Below, in pieces: positions 12,601 to 21,738 of a stretch of DNA of 64,000 nucleotides. The stretch's first letter is position 1; every line of letters starts with the position of its first letter. Made by a program: the position numbers and the translations under genes. Source of the stretch: JAGNDO01 sp963704975 (GTDB taxonomy: Bacteria; Chloroflexota; Anaerolineae; Caldilineales; Caldilineaceae); assembly GCA_963704975.1 (NCBI GenBank), contig CAVPIK010000014.1, positions 124,001-188,000 of the forward strand, written 5' to 3'. The notes under the pieces were generated by a model that made no database searches, had not been told where the DNA came from, and saw only the letters and a program-made list of their open reading frames with translations.

Positions 12601-13700
12601 CGCCCTCGGGCGTGGACTACATTCCCTTGCTGTTGGAGACGATTAACCTGCCCTACTTCTCCTACAGCTACAAGTGGGAATCTACCATCAACGTGTCGGG
12701 GAGCACGGCCAACCAGATCTGGAACAACATGGAGACCGCCATGAACGGTCAGCCGGCCGTGGTGGGCACGGATGCGTATGTGCTGATCGCCTCCAGCGCC
12801 CCCGGCAAAGAGCTCTACTTCGGCCAGGGTCCGTTCAACACATGGAAGGGCATGTTCTTCCTGCAACACCCCACCACCTACATCCATGAATTGCTCCACA
12901 GCTTGCTGGGGCTGAAGCATGTGGGCGGCGCACCCGGCCCGGACCCGGCATGGCCCTATGGGGCAACCCGAACCTTCCCCGAGGAAGCCACCTTCTGGGG
13001 CAACACCCAGGCGGGCACGTGGGAACGGCTTCGCTTTACGGGCAACGACTGCGACGCCTTGATGAGCTACGGCAACAGCAATCCCTACGGCCTGGGCTCG
13101 GACTATCGGGTGCGCTGTCTGTCGCCCTTCACCGGGGCCAAGGGGTGGACCAAGGTGGGTAGCTTTGCGTCCAGCCTCTCTGCGGTGCAAATCTTGGCAA
13201 ACAACCCGGTCATGTGGACCAAGGGGCCGGATCTCTTCAAGTTCAACCTGGCCCATACCAGCCTGGGTGACACCGCCACTGGCCCGTTGATGACCCTCAA
13301 TTCGGGAGAGACGGACGAGCAGATCATTGTGGTGCCCGCCTATGAGGCCGATCCGGGCTACGTTGTGGATTCGTTCGTGACTCTGCCCGCCGGGGTCAAC
13401 ACCGCGGATCTGGAGGGCCGCCAATATCCGCCCAACTTCGGCACCCTGGCCGAAAGCAGTTGGGAGAAGGATGACGCGGCCCGCAGCCTCTCGGTCACCA
13501 CAGAATGTGCCTGGCTGATCTCCGAAACCAACGAAGGGCTGGATCGGCTGGTCAGCGGTCCCTACGTGGGCGACAAGACTATCACCTTGCCGGATCAGAT
13601 CAAGATCCACCTGCAGGTGAGCTGCGGCGATGGCGAGCGCACGGATGATATCACCATGCCCTTGCCCCCCCGCATCTACCTGCCTTTGACTATCCGGTAG
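9609..13700 (+). CDS. Large secreted protein: beta-helix, propeller-like region, three Cys-pair modules, metallopeptidase-like domain
   Basis: 1363 residues, unbroken. A signal peptide (MKPRSKLFVAGLLLALLALS...SAQ) is followed by a parallel beta-helix region, residues ~40-310, with VDAPFRTIAAGINAV, GTYVENLVI and NIISDAFRGIWVL. Next comes a propeller-like region, ~340-560, with repeated IYRLDA, IQKIDPGTG, LYKIDAATG and IYKINPTT motifs. Three related ~110-residue modules cover 568-904, each with a Cys-x-W start and a late CG.G..W segment (LTKCGNGLWAVW, LTDCGGGLWVLW, VRDCGRGDYAIL). A zincin-like motif HELLHSLLGLKH starts at His1093, with a Met-turn-like DALMSYG about 60 residues later. The spacing HExxHxxxGxxH is one residue longer than the metzincin consensus. 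The protein ends PPRIYLPLTIR. It is probably extracellular and may be a protease acting on a surface or polymer substrate. Function otherwise unknown. Confidence 0.75.
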   Translation: MKPRSKLFVAGLLLALLALSMTAISAQTQARPASDTDAYPPPNPNTVYVDQSFLATEHGTVDAPFRTIAAGINAVANDGLVLVAPGTYVENLVIGKSLTLRGSGLDVTTIDGGGKGNTISVDRKAGLTVSVEHFRITGAGSDSANSDAGLKSYPGSTLYARWNWFTGNGLMGVISYGPDIIARNLFSNNGNNQGGGYAIWASEDSSAKIYNNTVRQTSLGDTGTNRVGTGIAIYNSAVQADIRNNIISDAFRGIWVLFPTVTPQSMADYNILWNNNTNYDGLAPGAYDQLVDPKLTTTSYLDTGSPAINMGDPAASFKDRDGTTNDVGMRQLYITSPVNPVRYGNFATVADRQPLGLAAFGGSAVWMSSYYYDTGIYRLDAANGDPRQTLLPAGVGPSRYGGLTYDNAGGILYHANIYGEGIQKIDPGTGNVMMTLPFAVKSGGDLAFDGTNLWQAAGGWPDPKLYKIDAATGATLDSFVSPVPGQTQTFGLAYANSALWLSKDTRIYKINPTTQSIICSFAGPMADMRGLAFLPGYDMMASSFDLDRVMRFDLPESCNENTQPANPITVNWSPKGPHTFKTQPIYSNEAICSPRADWQDATLNVGDLLPKTTGGTIRGTRLLLPDSNIPLDGTGLSGPALTKCGNGLWAVWSPRPASWANGLGVLLFDWNPPRTPGITLVWEGQKGETQTLRFQHRVANEPICEARPKDWSNLVMQSGDYLPVVSNPDSQTANFSGVRLNLAPGDSLKALELDGNTQLTDCGGGLWVLWSNSPANFAKAYGSISATWAALPTGQISLKFLGVGAGEEHPVQWQPILAGQSACVAQEKWNQINAQPNGKLPLGDGVGIRLRLPDADSLLTSLRLQNVYVRDCGRGDYAILANSRPQWSSVIGAIVIDWSVFYLDLDCVWFQNTETVDHSRERSSHLWCRNDGTVTAYYEAGGSVTRTVSSGYTSIPAGVNRVRPGSLFATDLTATLHDPLAIKIHFVPVNLVDVGISAPSGVDYIPLLLETINLPYFSYSYKWESTINVSGSTANQIWNNMETAMNGQPAVVGTDAYVLIASSAPGKELYFGQGPFNTWKGMFFLQHPTTYIHELLHSLLGLKHVGGAPGPDPAWPYGATRTFPEEATFWGNTQAGTWERLRFTGNDCDALMSYGNSNPYGLGSDYRVRCLSPFTGAKGWTKVGSFASSLSAVQILANNPVMWTKGPDLFKFNLAHTSLGDTATGPLMTLNSGETDEQIIVVPAYEADPGYVVDSFVTLPAGVNTADLEGRQYPPNFGTLAESSWEKDDAARSLSVTTECAWLISETNEGLDRLVSGPYVGDKTITLPDQIKIHLQVSCGDGERTDDITMPLPPRIYLPLTIR

Positions 13701-13735
13701 TCTCGACTGACCGGAAAAAGCTGTCCGGTCCCAAA

Positions 13736-13775
13736 TAACAATGGGGGGCGATGCGCGCATCGTCCCCCATTGTTT
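13736..13775. terminator. Strong hairpin behind the secreted-protein gene, 5' flank of the intron
   Basis: ACAATGGGGGGCGATGCG pairs with CGCATCGTCCCCCATTGT and is followed by TTT. It is a good factor-independent terminator and sits directly against the predicted 5' end of the group II intron. Confidence 0.75.
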
Positions 13776-15657
13776 ACGCCCGACATGGGCGGTATCTAGG
13801 GAGTGAGAGTCTCCTGCGGGCGCTGACCTGGCGAACCGCTAGCCGAAGGCAACTGCGTGCGTGTGAACGGGCGTGGGGAGGAAGCCGGAGAGCAAAACCT
13901 GGACTTGATGGACAAGAACTGCGTAAAGAGGCATGGGATGCGGGGTAAGCTGGCATGAGACAGTGAAGCCCAGACAGGTCAAAGTAGTTCCATGTAAACG
14001 CAGCAAGGGTCAGGGGAAAGAGACCGTACCTTATTCGGGGAGGTCTGTATCCATGCGAGTGGGTGCAGAAGTCAGCCGAGGCCGTAGTAGTCGATGGAGT
14101 AACGACCATCCAGGGCGGGAGGCGAAAGCCTTCTACAGGGCGAAGGGCCGAACGGAAGGGAAGTTGAGTGGAAAGGAGCAGGGTGACGTAAGCAACCGAC
14201 ATCTGAGAAGCAGATTGGCCGTGAAGGGTAGACTGAGGGTCGAGAGATAGCGGTCAGGGTGGAGGCGTCATCAGAGCGAATGGAGAAAGAAATGACTCAA
14301 CACGAAGGTAGTATGTGGGAACGGATATTCAGCCGAGGGAACATGCTGAAAGCATTAGGCCGAGTGGAAGCCAACAAAGGTGCGCCGGGGGTGGATGGGA
14401 TGAGAGTGGAAGAGCTGCCCGCCCACCTGAAAGCGCACTGGCTGACAATCCGGGCGAAGCTGGATGCGCGGGAATACGAACCGAGTCCGGTGAAACGGGT
14501 GATGATCCCGAAGCCGGATGGAGGGGAGAGGCAACTGGGTATACCGACAGTGCAGGACCGACTGATTCAACAGGCGATGCACCAGGTACTGAGCGAGGAA
14601 TACGACCCGAAGTTCAGCGAAGCCAGCTACGGCTTTCGACCGGGGCGGAGTGCGCACGATGCAGTGCGGACAGCCCAGGGGTACATCGAGAGCGGTAAGA
14701 AGTGGGTGGTGGACATGGACTTGGAGAAGTTCTTCGACACAGTGAATCATGACCGCTTGATGTCCCGGCTGAAAGCTGGACATAGAAGACAAACGGGTAT
14801 TGTGGCTGGTGAATCAATACCTGAAAGCGGGGGTGATGGTGAACGGAGTAGTGATGGGGACAGAGGAAGGGACGCCGCAAGGGGGCCCGTTGTCGCCGTT
14901 ACTGTCGAACATCGTGCTGGATGAGTTGGACCGGGAACTGGAGAGGCGTGGGCACAGCTTTGTGCGGTATGCGGATGACTGCAACATCTATGTGAGCAGT
15001 CAACGAGCGGCAGAGCGAGTGCTGACGAGTATCCGGGAATACGTGGAGAAGAAGCTGCGCTTGAAGGTGAATGAGCAGAAGAGCGCAGTGGATTTGGCCA
15101 CACGACGGAAGTTTCTGGGATTCAGCTTCTACTGAAGGGCCGGGGGCGGGGTGGGGATACGAATCGCCGCCCAGAGCCTGGCCCGGATGAAGCGCAAAGT
15201 GAAGGGACTGACCCGACGCAGTCAAGGGAAGGGCTGGACGGAAGTCCGGGACGACCTGAGACGAGCGGTGGTGGGGTGGGTGAACTACTATGCGCTGGCA
15301 GATGCGGGGAATCACATGAAGCAACTGGACGAGTGGCTGAGGCGGCGGATGCGCCAGATGGCGTGGAAGCAATGGAAGACGCCAAAGAACCGATACCGGC
15401 AACTCAAATCACGAGGGGTTTCAGAGTACTGGGCCATTCGTGCAGGGGGAACGAGTAAGGGAGTATGGCGGCTGTCAAATCCCCACCGCTCCACAAAGCA
15501 CTGGGCAATGACTACTGGCGGAAAGTCGGATTAGTCAGCTTTTCGCAACAATACGAACTTCGTCGGACCTGACCGAACCGCCGGATGCGGACCCGCATGT
15601 CCGGTGGTGTGGGAGGGGTGAAGCCGAAAGGCATTTGGCGGTTTGACCACCCTCACC
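13772..15657 (+). mobile_element. Group II intron with reverse transcriptase
   Basis: The 5' part, GTTTACGCCCGACATGGGC and onward, resembles the domain I start of bacterial group II introns, and 500 nt of structured non-coding RNA precede the RT gene. After the RT gene a domain V-like hairpin lies at about 15578-15612 (GAACCGCCGGATGCGG...CCGCATGTCCGGTGGTGT). A domain VI-like stem, GAGGGGTG...CACCCTC, follows and ends near 15656. The boundaries are estimates from these motifs. Insertion immediately after a terminator hairpin is typical of class C introns, although this domain V looks closer to other bacterial classes. The intron seems to do no harm there, since no gene is split. Confidence 0.8.
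14280..15534 (+). CDS. ltrA: Group II intron reverse transcriptase/maturase, with a frameshift and an in-frame stop
   Basis: About 418 residues when joined. RT motifs appear in order: NKGAPGVDGM, KPDGGERQLGIPTVQDRLIQ, YGFRPGRSAHDAV, VVDMDLEKFFDTVNHD, GTPQGGPLSPLLSNIVLDELD and the catalytic VRYADDCNIYV. A maturase domain follows (RDDLRRAVVGWVNYYALAD) and then a short basic C-terminus without an HNH motif. The frame slips once near 14770-14785 (LKAGH to IEDKRVLWL). It also hits TGA at 15133 between GFSFY and RAGGGVGIRIA without leaving the frame, and a Trp codon TGG would restore it. Start ATG at 14280 is assumed. Whether the enzyme is active depends on whether these two defects are real. Confidence 0.85.
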
Positions 15658-15748
15658 GCGCCGAGTATCATAAAGAAAAGAGATTGAGCGGTTTCCCCCG
15701 TCCCAATCTCCCAATCTCAAAAAACCCACTCCAAGAAAGGTTCCCATC
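15658..15748. repeat. Short word spacer after the intron
   Basis: GAGATTGAGCGG and CCCAATCTCCCAATCTC are facing words of the iterated type and can pair with each other. CCAAGAAAGG before the next ATG may act as ribosome binding site. Confidence 0.45.
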
Positions 15749-16648
15749 ATGGATCGCAAAACCCTACGCCCCCGAATCCAGGCCATGTACGCCGCAGAAC
15801 ACGCCGCGCTGACCGAGTCAAGACGTGCAAAACCTGCTTGGACAAAGGCCGCACCTTCCCCCTGGCCGACACCCTGGCCGCTGGCGGCGTGGCCGTCTTC
15901 GCCCACGCCGGGGTGGCGGATTGCGGCCACCAGACCGCGGCAGCCGTCCACGGCGCCCTGGACGCCTGCCTGGATGGCCGGGCCGACCGGGTCGTGGTGA
16001 TCAGCGTCCTCCACGCCATCGATCCCGCTCATGGATCAAGCCCGCATCCGCGTGGCCCGGGGCGGCGACCCGGCGCACGAGGCCCAGTGGGGCATCCAAG
16101 GCCCAGGGCTGGACGGTCCCCAAAGCTGGCGCGAGGACCACGCCCTCACCAGTTGGCGCTTTCTCTGGGAAGCCGAAGTCGCCCGCCGAGGACTCAAACC
16201 CAGCCAGGTCCCCGCCGTCTTCGAGCGCTACCCCTGGCTGGCCGGGGGCCGCCCGGACCGCCTGCCCGGCATCGACGAACTGGCCCGCCTGTGCGAAGGC
16301 GCGGTCATCGTCTCCACCGAAGACCACTACCATCACGGCCTGGGCTACGGCGACCAAGAGTTCGTGGCCCGCCCCTTTGCCGAAGGCGGAGAAACCCTGG
16401 CCCGCCGCAGCATCGAGCACGGCTTGGACACCCTGGGCCGAGGCGACTATTGGGGCTGGAACCAGCACTGCGTGGTCAGCAAAAGCGACGCCCGTGACGC
16501 CGGCGCGGTCTATCGCTATCTCTGCGGCCCCCTGGACGGGCGCATCCTGGACCTGGCCTGCACAGACGCCGCCGCCCTCTACAACTCCCCCGCCCCCACC
16601 TGGGTGGCCGGCGCCCTGGTCGAGTGGAAACCGGCGGATCGACTATGA
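15749..16648 (+). CDS. Uncharacterised protein, possibly MEMO/class III dioxygenase-like, frameshifted
   Basis: The start MDRKTLRPRIQAMYAAEHAALTE at 15749 runs into a frameshift near 15817. A second frame gives FPLADTLAAGGVAVFAHAGVADCGHQTAAAVHGAL, described by its core FAHAGVADCGHQTAAAVHG. From about 16025 the original frame resumes with VISTEDHYHHGLGYGD, WGWNQHCVVSKSD and a C-terminus WVAGALVEWKP. The HAG...GH pattern in the first half recalls MEMO-family proteins, but the match is by eye and weak. About 300 residues, no signal peptide or membrane helix. Its TGA overlaps the ATG of the AlkD-like gene, so the two are probably translated together. Confidence 0.45.
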
Positions 16649-17323
16649 GCCATCCCCTGGCCACCGCCCTGCGCCAGGCCATGTCAGAGGCCGCCGACCC
16701 GGCCAAGGCCCCGTCCATGCAAGCCTACATGAAAACCGACCAGCCCTTCTACGGCGTGCATGGCCGGACCGCGTCGCCAGATCTTCCGGGCCGCGCTCAA
16801 AAAACACCCCATCCGCAGCCGAGAGGAATATGAGGAAAATGTGCGAGATCTGTGGGGTGGGGTGCATCGAGAGGAGATGTATCTGGCTTTGGATCTGGCC
16901 CAGGGGGCCAAGGCGTACCGGGATCTGGCCTCCTGGCCCCTCTACGTCGACATGATGCGCACCGCCACCAACTGGGACACCCTGGACTGGATCGCCGCCA
17001 TCCTCCTGGGGGATCTCCTGCGCCACCATCGAGAAAAAGAGACCGACGTGCGCGCCTGGGTGGACGACCCCAACCTCTGGGTGCGCCGCACGTCCCTGCT
17101 CATCCACCTCAAGCACAAACGAGAGACCAACCTGCCCATGCTCTCCGCCGCCATCCTGCACCTGGCCCCCGAAAAAGAATTCTTCATCCGCAAAGCCATC
17201 GGCTGGGTCCTGCGAGAATACGCCAAGACCGACCCCGACTGGGTGCGGGCCTTCGTGGACGCCCACACCGAACAACTTTCCGGCCTGAGCGTGCGGGAAG
17301 CGCTCAAGAACTTGAAGGGGTGA
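16645..17323 (+). CDS. DNA alkylation repair protein, AlkD-like HEAT-repeat fold, one frameshift
   Basis: The start ATG at 16645 overlaps the upstream stop (ATGA). The first 35 residues end in MKTDQPFYGV, then the frame slips near 16760 and continues RRQIFRAALKKHPI. The remainder is alpha-helical, with the AlkD hallmarks REMYLALDLAQ-like segment, NWDTLDWIAA, VDDPNLWVRRTSLL and EFFIRKAIGWVLREYAKTDPDWV. About 226 residues in total, as is usual for the family. AlkD-type glycosylases remove positively charged N3- and N7-alkylpurines from DNA by backbone contacts. The Trp and Asp positions in DNLWVRR and DTLDW are where such residues are expected. Confidence 0.85.
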
Positions 17324-17670
17324 AACCAACGTAGGTTGAGTAGCCCGACCGATCCCCGCCAAGTGCTCAACCCACAAAAAAGGGCGTATCGAAACCGGAA
17401 CGGGTCAACCCGCTCTGGTTTCGATACGCCGCCAGCACCTGAATGGTCAACGGAGATTTCGGCGGCGGCTACTCAACCGGCGCTTCCTCCCCAGGAGACC
17501 AACGTAGGTTGAGTAGCCCGACTGATCCCAACCAAGCCCTTGACCCACAAAGGTAGGGCGTATCGAAACCGGAACGGGTCAACCCGCTCTGGTTTCGATA
17601 CGCCGCCAGTACCTGAATGGTCAGCGGAGATGTTGGCGGCGGCTACTCAACCGGCGCTAGTCTCCCCCTT
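17324..17670. repeat. Tandem pair of REP-like elements (GGTTGAGTAG...GTATCGAAACC)
   Basis: Two direct copies (about 17324-17498 and 17499-17665) each begin CCAACGTAGGTTGAGTAGCC and end GGCTACTCAACCGGCGC, so each is bounded by an inverted repeat. An inner hairpin GGCGTATCGAAACC...GGTTTCGATACGCC is present in both. A shorter relative is at 30777-30865. The copies differ at scattered positions, so the duplication is not brand new. Confidence 0.75.
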
Positions 17671-17709
17671 TCACCCGCTCACCCTTTCACCCGCTCACCC
17701 CCACAAAAA
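17671..17709. repeat. TTTCACCCGCTCACCC words
   Basis: CCCTTTCACCCGCTCACC occurs twice in tandem just behind the stop codon of the acetyl-CoA synthetase gene. It is the reverse complement of the GGGTGAGCGGGT style seen at 338-360. Confidence 0.5.
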
Positions 17710-19658
<1,949 letters not shown>

Positions 19659-20003
19659 AGATGGATCTCCTCCTTGTGGGTGTTTGCATGTGGATAATGG
19701 GTTGTGGCGTCATGAGATAAAAAGAGGGCAGGGGCAGGCCTATTCTGCCACGTTTTGCTCAGATCGAAAAGTCGCTGGAATCTAGCGCGGGGGTTTTTGA
19801 AATAGGCCGCGGATGACGCTGATTTGACGGATTCTCGCGGATTTTGTAGTGGTCAACAAGATGGTGAAGGTTTCGGAACTCGTCACGCTGGTAGAGTGAC
19901 CTACGTTTCAGGTGATATTTCGTAGGTCCGGCTATCAGCCGGACAAGCCCTATCGCCCTACCATCATGTTGCTCACTACAAAAAGTGATCAGTTGTTTCA
20001 TCA
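19659..20003. repeat. Intergenic region with CGCGGATT words and small inverted repeats
   Basis: No gene. GCCGCGGATGACGCTGATTTGACGGATTCTCGCGGATT (19806-19842) is the iterated-word type. Further on, GTAGGTCCGGCTATCAGCCGGAC (about 19921-19943) and GTCACGCTGGTAGAGTGAC (about 19883-19901) are short hairpins. Confidence 0.5.
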
Positions 20004-20032
20004 TTGCTTCCAATGAAAGCTGGGGGTATACT
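20004..20032 (+). promoter_or_regulatory. Sigma70-type promoter of the toxin-antitoxin pair
   Basis: TTGCTT at 20004-20009 and TATACT at 20027-20032 are separated by 17 bp. The start codon of the antitoxin gene is 46 bp downstream, after AAGGAGAAACTGAT. Confidence 0.6.
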
Positions 20033-20078
20033 GTACAGGATGGATGTGCCCCTATGACTGCCGCAAGGAGAAACTGAT

Positions 20079-20285
20079 ATGGCCCTCACTGCAAGCGAAG
20101 AACAGACCAAAGTCCTGCTCAAACAGGCGCTGAGCGAAGTCCTCGAAGAAAAACGGGATCTTTTCACCGCCATTGTGTTGGATGCCATGGAAGAGATCGG
20201 TCTGGCCAATGCCATCCGGGCGGGCCGCCAAGATGAGTTTGTCCCGGAGGAGCAGATTCTCGCCATTTTGCGAGGCCAGACATGA
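20079..20285 (+). CDS. Antitoxin of a ParE/RelE-type pair
   Basis: 68 residues, largely helical (KVLLKQALSEVLEEKRDLFTAIVLDAMEEIGLA by its ends), acidic, with GRQDEFVPEEQILAILRG at the C-terminus. Such short proteins ahead of a RelE/ParE toxin are usually antitoxins whose C-terminus wraps the toxin. The start has a clear AAGGAG site. The stop overlaps the toxin start by 4 bp, which ties their translation together. The precise antitoxin family is not recognised. Confidence 0.75.
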   Translation: MALTASEEQTKVLLKQALSEVLEEKRDLFTAIVLDAMEEIGLANAIRAGRQDEFVPEEQILAILRGQT

Positions 20286-20548
20286 AGGTCGCCTTTGAGG
20301 CCAGTTTCGCCCGAGATTTGAAAAAGATTCGGGAGAAGCCGCTCTTGAACCGGGTGGAACAGGCGATTGCGAACGTCAAAGAGGCCGACGAGTTGCTGGA
20401 CATCTTGAGTTTCAGCAAACTGAGCGGCCACGATGCCTATTACCGTATCCGGGTTGGCGATTACCGGATCGGCGTTGAAGTCGTCGGGGATGTGATCATC
20501 TTCGTGCGTATTCTGCACCGCAAAGACATTTACCGCTACTTCCCTTGA
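20282..20548 (+). CDS. RelE/ParE-family toxin
   Basis: 88 residues with the family pattern: F..SFARDLKKI near the N-terminus, a central HDAYYRIRVGDYRIGVEV strand pair and the ending VRILHRKDIYRYFP. The motif YRIRVGDYRI and the late H-R-KDIYR are typical of RelE/ParE superfamily toxins, which either cut mRNA on the ribosome or poison gyrase. The two activities cannot be told apart here. It forms an overlapping pair with the upstream antitoxin gene. Confidence 0.9.
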   Translation: MKVAFEASFARDLKKIREKPLLNRVEQAIANVKEADELLDILSFSKLSGHDAYYRIRVGDYRIGVEVVGDVIIFVRILHRKDIYRYFP

Positions 20549-20596
20549 CCCGATCCTCTAAGCATGTCCAGTTTCTCAACTCACGAATCACAGCCC

Positions 20597-20638
20597 AAAA
20601 AGAGGCGGGGCGATCCAGTAGATCGCCCCGCCTCTTTT
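20597..20638. terminator. Bidirectional terminator between toxin gene and galE
   Basis: AAAAGAGGCGGGGCGATC and GATCGCCCCGCCTCTTTT are exact complements with a 5-nt loop. The A and T tracts on both sides let it serve both converging genes. Confidence 0.9.
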
Positions 20639-20666
20639 GCTGTGATGCCCCTCCGCTGATCCCTGC

Positions 20667-21639
20667 TCAATACCCCTGCGGATGGGCCACATGCCAGTCC
20701 CATGCCGTCTGCACAATCGAGCGCAGGTCCGGGTACTTGCGGATCCCAACCCAACTCGGCGCGGATCTTGTCGCTGCCGGCGATCAGGATGGCCGGGTCG
20801 CCGGGGCGGCGGGGGGTGGTTTCCGCGGGGATGGGGTGGCCGGTGACTTCCCGGGCCGTGTCGATCACCTCCTGGACCGTGAAGCCCTGGCCGTTGCCCA
20901 GGTTGTACGTGCGGCTGCCCCCGTCCAACGCCCGCAGGGCCAGGATGTGGGCCTGGGCCAGATCCACCACATGGATGTAGTCCCGGATGCAGGTGCCGTC
21001 CCGGGTGGGGTAGTCGTCGCCGAAGACCATGATCTTCTCCCGCTGGCCCAGGGCGACTTGGAGGACCAGGGGGATCAGGTGGCTCTCCGGCGTGTGGTCT
21101 TCGCCCCGCTGCGCCGTGGCCCCGGCCGCGTTGAAGTAGCGCAGGGCCGCATAGCGGAAGTCGTAGATCTCGTCCAGCCAGCGCAGATAGCGCTCCAAAA
21201 TGAACTTGGATTCCCCATACGGGCTGCCCGGATCGATGCGGGTCGCTTCGGTGATGGGGATCTCGTCCGGCGTGCCAAAGAGGGCCGCGGTGGACGACAG
21301 AATGAACTTGCGCACCCCGTGCTCCACCGCACTGTGCAGCAGATTCAGCCCGTTGGTGACGTTCTCCCCCATATATTTGAAGGGATTCTGCATGGACTCG
21401 CCCACCAAAGAATAGGCGGCGAAGTGCATGATGGCGTCGGGCTGGTGCGCGGCCAAGGCCGCGTCAATATCCCCCCGCACAGCCAGATCCCCCTGCACAA
21501 AGGCCGCCGCCGGATGCACCGCCTCCCGATGGCCCTGATACAGATTGTCAAAAACCACCACCTCTTCCCCGGCCCGGATCAACTCCTCCACAGCCACACT
21601 GCCAATATACCCGGCCCCGCCGGTGACGAGCACTTTCAT
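20667..21639 (-). CDS. galE: UDP-glucose 4-epimerase, frameshift near the C-terminus
   Basis: About 324 residues. The Rossmann motif VTGGAGYIGSVAVEELI is at the N-terminus, MHFAAYSLVGESMQNP and the catalytic pair S...YGESK (SSTAALFG then SPYGESKFILE) follow, and NLGNGQGFTVQEVI is near the end. The frame slips near 20742. The intended C-terminus is YPDLRSIVQTAWDWHVAHPQGY before TGA at 20667-20669. It interconverts UDP-galactose and UDP-glucose. It is the last gene of a minus-strand sugar operon that also holds a GH4 alpha-galactosidase-like enzyme and an ABC importer, which explains its presence: galactose released from imported sugar needs this step. Confidence 0.93.
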
Positions 21640-21654
21640 GTGAGCATCCTTTTT

Positions 21655-21738
21655 GTTATGAGTTATGAGATGCGGGTTGCGAGATGCGAGATGTAGGTCA
21701 CGTTAAACCCTATCTCGCATCTCGCAACCCGCATCTCG
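21655..21738. repeat. GCGAGATGCGAG word hairpin between GH4 gene and galE
   Basis: Forward words GAGATGCGGGTTGCGAGATGCGAG face CTCGCATCTCGCAACCCGCATCTCGC across a short loop. The arms are nearly exact complements of about 26 bp. It begins a few bases past the GH4 stop and occupies the whole gap. Confidence 0.7.

Noticed and set aside
12162..13760. 532-residue open frame on the minus strand
   Set aside because: Antisense shadow of the zincin-like region and downstream terminator; no start context or motif.
17324..17670. Possible CRISPR array
   Set aside because: Only two units of ~170 bp with internal palindromes and no short spacers; no cas genes in the window.
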